Made by a program: the position numbers and the translations under genes
Shown: positions 57,963-64,000 of the stretch, one piece after another
Layout of the letters: the number at the start of each line of letters is the position of its first letter
Numbering within the stretch: the stretch's first letter is position 1
Notes under the pieces: generated by a model
What the model was told of the DNA's origin: nothing
Seen by the model: only the letters and a program-made list of their open reading frames with translations
The model's database searches: none
Assembly (NCBI GenBank): GCA_036733345.1
Contig: DAINAR010000012.1
Coordinates: 1 to 64,000, forward strand
Origin: JAFGMQ01 sp036733345
GTDB taxonomy: Bacteria > Desulfobacterota > DSM-4660 > Desulfatiglandales > Desulfatiglandaceae
Direction of reading: 5' to 3'
Length of the DNA stretch: 64,000 bases

Positions 57963-60347
57963 ATGTCCGATCATCTGTTTGTAGGGAAGAGCATTCCAAG
58001 GACAATAGAAACTGATAAAGTGACGGGCAGGGCCGTTTACATCGATGACTTTAAACGTCCCGGGATGCTGTATGGAAAGATTCTTTACAGTGATTATGCA
58101 CATGCAAGGATAAAGAGAATTGATACCGGAAAGGCAGAAAAACTCCCGGGAGTAAGAGCTGTTTTGACCGGCAAAGATATACCGGATGTGAGAGTAGGAT
58201 TCTTAAAGGATCAGACCGTATTGAAGAAGGATGTTGTCCGCCAGTTCAGAGATGAAGTGGCAGCAGTCGCGGCAATAAGCCTTGAGATTGCTCAGGAGGC
58301 AATTGACCTGATAGAGGTCGAATATGAGGAACTGCCTGCGGTGTTTGATCCTGTAGAGGCAATGAAGGAGGGGGCGCCTCTGGTTCATGAGGTGGATGCA
58401 AGAGGAAAGCCTGTCAGGACCAATATCCTGCCTCTGCCGTGGAAATTTCAGGCCGGGGATATTGAGCAGGGTCTAAAGGAGTCGGCATTCACGGTAAAAG
58501 ACAATGTAAGCACCACTTGGGTGAATCAGTGCTGCATGGGGACAAGCGGATGTATTGCCGAATTTGACATGAACAAAAATCTGACCCTCTATAACCAGAC
58601 AAATGTCATATTTGGAGACAAGGGAAGGATCTCAGAATATTTTTCCCAGATTGGTCTAAAGGGAAAAAAGATTCGCGTAATAAATCCAATTGTCGGCGGC
58701 AGCTTCGGTACAAAGCTGGATACGGATATTTATGAATTCATATGCATTCAGCTTGCATTAAATACAGGGAGGCCAGTAAAGATCCTTTTTGACCGGGAAG
58801 AGGAATTCCGCGCGCTTCCTCCAAGACAGCCTGCAAGGTTTACAATAGAACAGGGCTGTGACAGTGAGGGAAGACTCACATTCAGAAAAATTGAAGCGAT
58901 TCTCGACAACGGGGCATATACATCCTGGGGCGCAACAACGCCTTCGGTAATGATGATGCCAGTTTCTTCCCTCTACCGTGTGCCGAACATATACTATCAG
59001 GCAACATGCGTTTACACGAATAATATCTACTGCCAGGCAATGAGGGGATATGGAAACCCTCAGGCGAGTTTTGCAGTAGAAACCTCAATGGACACACTGG
59101 CTGAAAAGGCGGGTATTGATCCGGCTGAATTCAGGATGATTAACCGAAACCGGCCAGGTGACCTGACGCCAATGAGACTGAAGATAACCTCCTGCGGCCT
59201 GGAAGAATGTATTGAATCCGTAAAGGAAAGTATCGGTTGGGGCGAAAAGAAAGGCAAAAAAAATGGCCGCGGGGTTGGGATGGCTTCACTTATCCATGTG
59301 GCTGGCGGGGCAAGAGTAACCCTGTCAGATGGCCACGGAATTATGGTCAAGGTTGACGAAAACGGATTTGTTGATGTTATTGAGAGCGGAACCGATCAGG
59401 GACAGGGCTCTCCAACCGTGATTTCGCAGATTGTTGCAGAGTCTCTGGGTTTCAGACCAGAGGATGTTTCAGTGATATTCGGTGATACGGCATTATCCCT
59501 CTGGGATGCAGGTACACACGCGAGCAGGCATACCTTTATGGCCGGCAATGCTGCAATCAGGGCATGTGAAAAGGCCAAAAAGCAGATTCTGGAGATGGCG
59601 GCAGATTATATGCCGCAGTTGATAAAGTCAGGCTTTAAGAAAATGATGAAGAAAAATCCGGAGTTCGTGGAGCCTGAGCTTGACTACAGTTTGATATCAG
59701 ACCCTGCAAACCTTGATATAAGAGACAGGATGGTTTTTCTCAAACGTGATCCTTCCCATCCCCATTTCAATATGGAGGTAAGCCAGATTTTAAGAAGGGG
59801 TCTTCACGTTGGAACAGGGGAGAGCAGGGTTGTCGCTGCCGAGGCATTTTATGATCCACCAACAGAGACACTGGACAGAGAACTGAAGGGAAATCTTTCC
59901 ATGACCTATGCATTTGGGACCACAGGCGTTGAGGTGGAGGTTGACAGAGAAACAGGAGAGGTAAAGATACTGAAACTTGTTGCCGCTCATGATGTTGGAA
60001 AGGCTATGAATCCCACGCTCTTATTAGGACAGGTCTATGGTGCTGTTTATACAGGTGTGGGTTATGGTCTTACAGAAGAGATAAAGCTGGAAAAAGGGAG
60101 GGTCATGAACCCCAATTTCCTGGACTACAAGATGCTGACAGCCATGGATGTCATTCCAATTGAACCCGTTATTGTTGAGCCTGGCGATGAAGACGGACCT
60201 TATGGAGCAAAGGGCGTTGGCGAACCGGGTCTTGTGCCTACGGCACCTGCCATTGCAAACGCTATATACGATGCAATCGGAGTAAGGATAAGGGATCTTC
60301 CCATTACCCCTGAAAAGGTCCTGGAAGCAATCAAAAACAGTAAATAG
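57963..60347 (+). CDS. Molybdenum hydroxylase large (molybdopterin) subunit, candidate indoleacetate dehydrogenase
   Basis: A 794-residue CoxL/XdhB-type subunit that hydroxylates a carbon next to a ring nitrogen or similar site using water. Motifs: VTGRAVYIDDFKRPGMLYGK, cofactor loops VGGSFGTKLDTD and AMRGYGNPQASFAVE, GTDQGQGSPTVISQIVAE, and the catalytic glutamate E754 in GAKGVGEPG. There is no cysteine of the CO-dehydrogenase active-site loop. With the hydantoinase genes next to it, oxidation of indoleacetate to 2-oxindole-3-acetate is the best-fitting reaction (inference). Another N-heterocycle is the alternative. GGAGG precedes the ATG. Confidence 0.93.
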   Translation: MSDHLFVGKSIPRTIETDKVTGRAVYIDDFKRPGMLYGKILYSDYAHARIKRIDTGKAEKLPGVRAVLTGKDIPDVRVGFLKDQTVLKKDVVRQFRDEVAAVAAISLEIAQEAIDLIEVEYEELPAVFDPVEAMKEGAPLVHEVDARGKPVRTNILPLPWKFQAGDIEQGLKESAFTVKDNVSTTWVNQCCMGTSGCIAEFDMNKNLTLYNQTNVIFGDKGRISEYFSQIGLKGKKIRVINPIVGGSFGTKLDTDIYEFICIQLALNTGRPVKILFDREEEFRALPPRQPARFTIEQGCDSEGRLTFRKIEAILDNGAYTSWGATTPSVMMMPVSSLYRVPNIYYQATCVYTNNIYCQAMRGYGNPQASFAVETSMDTLAEKAGIDPAEFRMINRNRPGDLTPMRLKITSCGLEECIESVKESIGWGEKKGKKNGRGVGMASLIHVAGGARVTLSDGHGIMVKVDENGFVDVIESGTDQGQGSPTVISQIVAESLGFRPEDVSVIFGDTALSLWDAGTHASRHTFMAGNAAIRACEKAKKQILEMAADYMPQLIKSGFKKMMKKNPEFVEPELDYSLISDPANLDIRDRMVFLKRDPSHPHFNMEVSQILRRGLHVGTGESRVVAAEAFYDPPTETLDRELKGNLSMTYAFGTTGVEVEVDRETGEVKILKLVAAHDVGKAMNPTLLLGQVYGAVYTGVGYGLTEEIKLEKGRVMNPNFLDYKMLTAMDVIPIEPVIVEPGDEDGPYGAKGVGEPGLVPTAPAIANAIYDAIGVRIRDLPITPEKVLEAIKNSK

Positions 60348-60418
60348 AAATTGTTGGGTTTGGTATTTGCGTTTGCTGACTGAAAACTAGAAATGCGCAA
60401 CCTGTTAGGAGTTTATGT

Positions 60419-62503
60419 ATGACTGAAAAGTTCTACCGCCTGGGCTGTGATATCGGCGGCACCTTTACCGATTTTGTTCTGCTTAACGATAAGACAGGAG
60501 AATTGACGATCAACAAGTGTCTGACAACTCCCAGAGATCCTTCGGATGCCGTAGAACAGGGGATAAAGGAGCTTGAGGTGAAGATCCCTGGTTTTGTGGA
60601 AAAGCTGGATGAGGTTATTCACGGGACAACACTTGTTATTAATTCGATTATTGAACGAAAAGGTGCAAAGACAGGGTTGATAACCACGAGGGGTTTTAGA
60701 GATGTTCTGGAACTGGGGAGAGAAATCCGCTATGCCCCATACGATATCTTTGCGGAATTTCCTCAGCCACTGATACCAAGAAGATTTCGCATTGAGGTGG
60801 ATGAGAGGATAAGAAGCGACGGAACAGTATTGAGGCCACTTGATCCTGAAGATGGCCGGAAGGCTGTAAAGCAGCTGCTTGATATGGAAGTGGAGTCGAT
60901 AGCAGTATGCCTGTTAAACTCATTTGAAAATCCGGCCCACGAACTGATGATCAAGGAGACTATACTGAGTATGGCCCCTGATATTTCAGTTTCCATCTCA
61001 TACGAGGTGCTGCCGCAGATAAGAGAATACGAAAGGACCAGCACTACCGTCACCAATGCCTATGTTAAACCATTGACAGGCAGGTACCTGACCAGGCTTT
61101 CAAAAAGACTTGAATCAATTGGTTCAAAAGGAAAGCTTTTTATCATGCTTTCAAGCGGCGGCATTACTTCAATCGAGACGGCTGCAGAGTTCCCTGTCAG
61201 GATTATCGAGTCAGGCCCCACTGCTGCAGTTATTTCAGGACAGTACTACGGCAAGCTATTCGGGACTCCTGAGATGTTCTGTTTTGACATGGGAGGAACT
61301 ACAGCAAAATCGTGTCTGATTCAGGGCGGGGTGGCCGGTGTTGTCCCAACATTTGAAGTGGGCCGGGTTCAGAGGTTTATGAAAGGAAGCGGCCTTACCA
61401 TTCAGGTACCTGTGGTTGACCTGATGGAGATCGGTGCCGGGGGCGGGAGTATTGCTAAGGTCAGCAGGCTGGGCACCCTCCAGGTCGGACCTGAGAGCTC
61501 CGGGGCCGATCCCGGACCCATCTGTTATGGGAGGGGAGGCACAGGCCCAGGTGTGACAGACGCTGATCTCCTGCTTGGTTATCTTGATGAAAACTATTTT
61601 CTCGGCGGAGAGATGAAGCTGGATAAGGAGGCTGCAAGACGCGGGATAGAGGAAAAGATTGCAAGGCCTCTTGATGTCCCTTTCATACAGGCTGTATGGG
61701 GGATACACGATCTGATAAACGAGACAATGGCAGGTGCGGCAAAGACACATATTGCTGAAAAGGGAGGAAATCCCAAGGTCGTTACTGTTGCCGCCTTTGG
61801 AGGAGCAGGGCCGGTTCATGCCTATGGACTGGCTAAAAAACTCGGAGCGCCGAAATTAATTGTTCCTCCGAATGCCGGTGTAGGTTCAGCTCTGGGATTT
61901 TTTACAGCACCAAGGGCCTTCGATCTTGTAAGGAGCCACAAGGTTTCACTTGAAGCGGCTGATTTCAGCGAGATAGAGAAGATTTTTAAGGAGATGGAGG
62001 CCGAAGGAATCAGGACGCTTCAAAAATCCGACACAGAGCTGGATATCAAGTTTGACCGTTCAGTAGATCTCAGGTTTATAGGACAGGGTTCTGAAACAAA
62101 TGTTCCGATTCCTGAAAATGATTTTCTGACCGTTAAAAAGGAAGATGTCAGGAGCCGCTTTGACGATGTGTATAAAAGGCTTTATGGAAGGACATATCCT
62201 GATTCGCCTGTTGAATTTATTAACTTCAAGGTCAGGGCCAGCCTGCCTGAGAGGCTGCTGCAGCTTCCCAGGCTCGAAACAGGTTTTAATTCACTTGGCC
62301 AGGCAGTAAAGGGTGAGCGTCAGGCATATTCCGGTATTGCAAAGGAATTTATTCCGTTCACGGTTTATGACCGTTACAGGATGTTCCCCGGAGCGGAGTT
62401 TAAAGGTCCGGCTATTATAGAAGAGAGGGAATCGACTGTCATAGTTGGCGAAGATGCATCTGTTTCTGTTGATGAATACGGTTTTCTGTGGATAGAATTT
62501 TAA
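60419..62503 (+). CDS. Hydantoinase A/oxoprolinase family ATP-dependent lactamase subunit
   Basis: A 694-residue HyuA-type subunit with an ASKHA ATPase fold. Motifs: LGCDIGGTFTDFVLLND (phosphate 1), EVIHGTTLVINSIIERK, GLITTRGFRDVLELGRE, FDMGGTTAKSCLI (second phosphate loop), AAFGGAGPVHAYGLAKKLG. It phosphorylates a lactam or cyclic amide for hydrolysis, together with the B subunit. Here the likely substrate is the oxindole lactam formed by the molybdenum enzyme, giving 2-(2'-aminophenyl)succinate. Acetone carboxylase and 5-oxoprolinase are relatives. AGGAG precedes the ATG. Confidence 0.93.
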   Translation: MTEKFYRLGCDIGGTFTDFVLLNDKTGELTINKCLTTPRDPSDAVEQGIKELEVKIPGFVEKLDEVIHGTTLVINSIIERKGAKTGLITTRGFRDVLELGREIRYAPYDIFAEFPQPLIPRRFRIEVDERIRSDGTVLRPLDPEDGRKAVKQLLDMEVESIAVCLLNSFENPAHELMIKETILSMAPDISVSISYEVLPQIREYERTSTTVTNAYVKPLTGRYLTRLSKRLESIGSKGKLFIMLSSGGITSIETAAEFPVRIIESGPTAAVISGQYYGKLFGTPEMFCFDMGGTTAKSCLIQGGVAGVVPTFEVGRVQRFMKGSGLTIQVPVVDLMEIGAGGGSIAKVSRLGTLQVGPESSGADPGPICYGRGGTGPGVTDADLLLGYLDENYFLGGEMKLDKEAARRGIEEKIARPLDVPFIQAVWGIHDLINETMAGAAKTHIAEKGGNPKVVTVAAFGGAGPVHAYGLAKKLGAPKLIVPPNAGVGSALGFFTAPRAFDLVRSHKVSLEAADFSEIEKIFKEMEAEGIRTLQKSDTELDIKFDRSVDLRFIGQGSETNVPIPENDFLTVKKEDVRSRFDDVYKRLYGRTYPDSPVEFINFKVRASLPERLLQLPRLETGFNSLGQAVKGERQAYSGIAKEFIPFTVYDRYRMFPGAEFKGPAIIEERESTVIVGEDASVSVDEYGFLWIEF

Positions 62504-62626
62504 GAAGTTCAAGCCAAAACATTCTTTGACAGGATTAACAGGGTAAACATTATTTTTTATCTTTTTTTTAAAAGTCCGGTTATCCGGTAGCTCCTGTATA
62601 TCCCGTCTGAAAATAAGGAGGATAAA

Positions 62627-64000
62627 ATGGGTCACAAGTTCGATCCAATAACCCTTGAGATACTCTGGCGCAGACTGATTTCCATTGTGGACGAGGCTGA
62701 TACTACGGTAGCCAGAACGGCTTTTTCAAGCCTCTTGAGAGATGCCCACGATTATACATGCATGTTTACTGACCGAAAAGGGAGAGAGCTGGCACAGGGG
62801 ACTTTTGCAACACCGGGCCAATCCGGCGCCATGGCCCTGGGCATAAAAAGGCTTGTAACAAAGCTTATGGCAAGTGACTGCAAACCGGGCGATGTATTTA
62901 TCACAAACGATCCATGGGCACTGGCCGGACATCTGAATGACGTCTGTGTGATTTCCCCGATATTTTATAATAATCAGCTTACAGCTTTTACCGCCTGCGT
63001 GTTTCATCATTCAGATGTAGGCGGCAGGGTTGCTTCCGACAACCACGATGTTTTTGAGGAAGGGCTTTTTATACCGCTTGTAAAGCTCGAGGATGCAGGT
63101 GTGCTTAACCAGGCGGTTGTTGAAATGATAAGGTGGAATGTCCGTACATCCGATGAGGTCATAGGCGATATACGTTCCCAGATAGCCGCCAATCATGTTT
63201 GTGCTGAAAAAATCTGCCAGATGCTTGATGAATACCAGCTTGAAGGGCTTGATGATCTGGCTGATGAGATAATCGGTCGCACAGAGGCCAGCATGAGGGA
63301 GGCTATCTCAAAAGTTCCTGATGGCATATACAGGGCCGAAGGCATTGTGGAACAGATGAAGGGAAAGAACGATATAGTCATAAAGCTGGCCGTAAATGTA
63401 AAGGGTAGCGATATAGTTGTTGATCTTGACGGATCTTCTCCTCAGGTGGACTGGGGTGGGAATGTGGTATTCAATTTTACATATGCCTATGTGTTCATGG
63501 CAATGAAGAGCATGTTTGACCCTGACATACCTAACAATGACGGGTGCACAGCACCTATAGCAATGATGGCACCCGAGGGCAGTGTTGTAAATTGCCGCTT
63601 TCCTGCTGCCGTAGCTGCACGCATGCAGATCGGGCATTTTATAACCGAGATTATCTACAGGGCACTGGCAGATGCCCTGCCCGGCAGGGTAATAGCAGCA
63701 AGCGGCGGCACTCCGGCAACAATGAATGTCTTTTACGGAAAAAGAAAGGATGGAAAATCCTGGCACTCGGTGATAATCAGGGGTGGCGGCATGGGCGCCA
63801 GTTCAACCAATGATGGTTATTATGATTACATATTCCCTGCAAACGGGGCCAATACACCGGTTGAGATATTTGAGAGTGACACTCCGCTTATCATAGAAAA
63901 GAGGGAGATACTTACTGATTCAGGAGGCGCCGGCATGATGAAGGGGGGACTGGGAAGAAGGGTTGTTTTCCGTGTCCCTGATGATGAATATGCCCCCATA
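62627..64000 (+). CDS. Hydantoinase B/oxoprolinase family subunit (3' end beyond window)
   Basis: The first 458 codons of a HyuB-type subunit, open to the last base of the window; full members are about 520-600 residues. It starts MGHKFDPITLEILWRRLISI with AAGGAGG before the ATG at 62627. Family regions are FSSLLRDAHDYTCMFTDRKG, FITNDPWALAGHLNDVCVIS, GGRVASDNHDVFEEGLFIPL (metal-ligand-rich) and the glycine-rich RGGGMGASSTNDGYY. It pairs with the preceding A subunit. More pathway genes probably follow beyond the window. Confidence 0.93.
   Translation, partial: MGHKFDPITLEILWRRLISIVDEADTTVARTAFSSLLRDAHDYTCMFTDRKGRELAQGTFATPGQSGAMALGIKRLVTKLMASDCKPGDVFITNDPWALAGHLNDVCVISPIFYNNQLTAFTACVFHHSDVGGRVASDNHDVFEEGLFIPLVKLEDAGVLNQAVVEMIRWNVRTSDEVIGDIRSQIAANHVCAEKICQMLDEYQLEGLDDLADEIIGRTEASMREAISKVPDGIYRAEGIVEQMKGKNDIVIKLAVNVKGSDIVVDLDGSSPQVDWGGNVVFNFTYAYVFMAMKSMFDPDIPNNDGCTAPIAMMAPEGSVVNCRFPAAVAARMQIGHFITEIIYRALADALPGRVIAASGGTPATMNVFYGKRKDGKSWHSVIIRGGGMGASSTNDGYYDYIFPANGANTPVEIFESDTPLIIEKREILTDSGGAGMMKGGLGRRVVFRVPDDEYAPI

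Noticed and set aside
56424..60347. 4-hydroxybenzoyl-CoA reductase as identity of the molybdenum enzyme
   Set aside because: The flavin subunit lacks the extra [4Fe-4S] insertion of HcrB, and the hydantoinase neighbours point to an N-heterocycle.

Overview
The window looks like chromosome from an anaerobic, AT-rich member of the Desulfobacterota (a sulfate-reducer-like deltaproteobacterium). The support is indirect: an Rnf complex whose RnfB is fused to a GltD-like flavoprotein, an electron-transfer flavoprotein (ETF) alpha subunit with two added [4Fe-4S] clusters, a selenocysteine tRNA, MglA/roadblock signalling genes, and dispersed palindromic intergenic repeats. No marker gene fixes the genus.

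Region by region. 0-4 kb: a PLP aminotransferase (minus strand) behind what reads as a leader-peptide transcription attenuator with an alanine-rich peptide, then a cupin, a flavin-oxidase-like protein and a methyltransferase. 4-11 kb: an RND efflux operon (outer-membrane factor, pump, adaptor) with a TetR regulator whose start codon sits inside a perfect operator palindrome. 11-16.7 kb: sirtuin, aspartate-semialdehyde dehydrogenase, tRNA-Sec with a near-consensus promoter, AI-2E transporter, response regulator, fructose-bisphosphatase. 16.7-20.2 kb (minus): a tight three-gene unit (radical SAM, metallophosphatase, HgdB/BcrC-like dehydratase subunit) and a Bax-inhibitor-1 homologue flanked by repeats. 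20.4-32.1 kb (minus): twelve signalling genes around an MglA-type Ras-like GTPase and roadblock proteins, with a PilB/GspE-like ATPase, two cyclic-nucleotide-binding proteins (one also PilZ), a receiver-DUF4388 protein, a PAS protein ending after its histidine box, a Cache-HAMP sensor without output domain, and an acidic 90-bp-repeat protein. 32.8-42.3 kb: guaB, rnfCDGEA, the rnfB-gltD fusion and rseC. 42.6-64 kb (plus): an M24 peptidase, then a catabolic cluster running off the window end.

The catabolic cluster (44.1-64.0 kb) is the most coherent system. It has a family III CoA-transferase, EtfBA, an acyl-CoA dehydrogenase, a GntR regulator, a split B12-dependent mutase, a TRAP transporter, a phenylacetate-CoA-ligase-like enzyme, a three-subunit molybdenum hydroxylase and a two-subunit ATP-dependent hydantoinase. 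This is the enzyme set of anaerobic indole-3-acetate (auxin) degradation known from denitrifying Aromatoleum/Azoarcus: ring hydroxylation, ATP-driven lactam opening, CoA activation, B12 carbon-skeleton rearrangement, oxidation. The mutase keeps the Tyr/Arg pair of methylmalonyl-CoA mutase, which suits a substituted malonyl-CoA product. A near-consensus promoter overlapped by the palindrome TGTATAC-A-GTATACA opens the cluster; a matching 12-base site lies upstream of the cupin at 2.03 kb. Electrons would leave through ETF, and Rnf could couple ferredoxin and NADH to an ion gradient.

All functions are read from protein families and motifs by eye; no database search was run.
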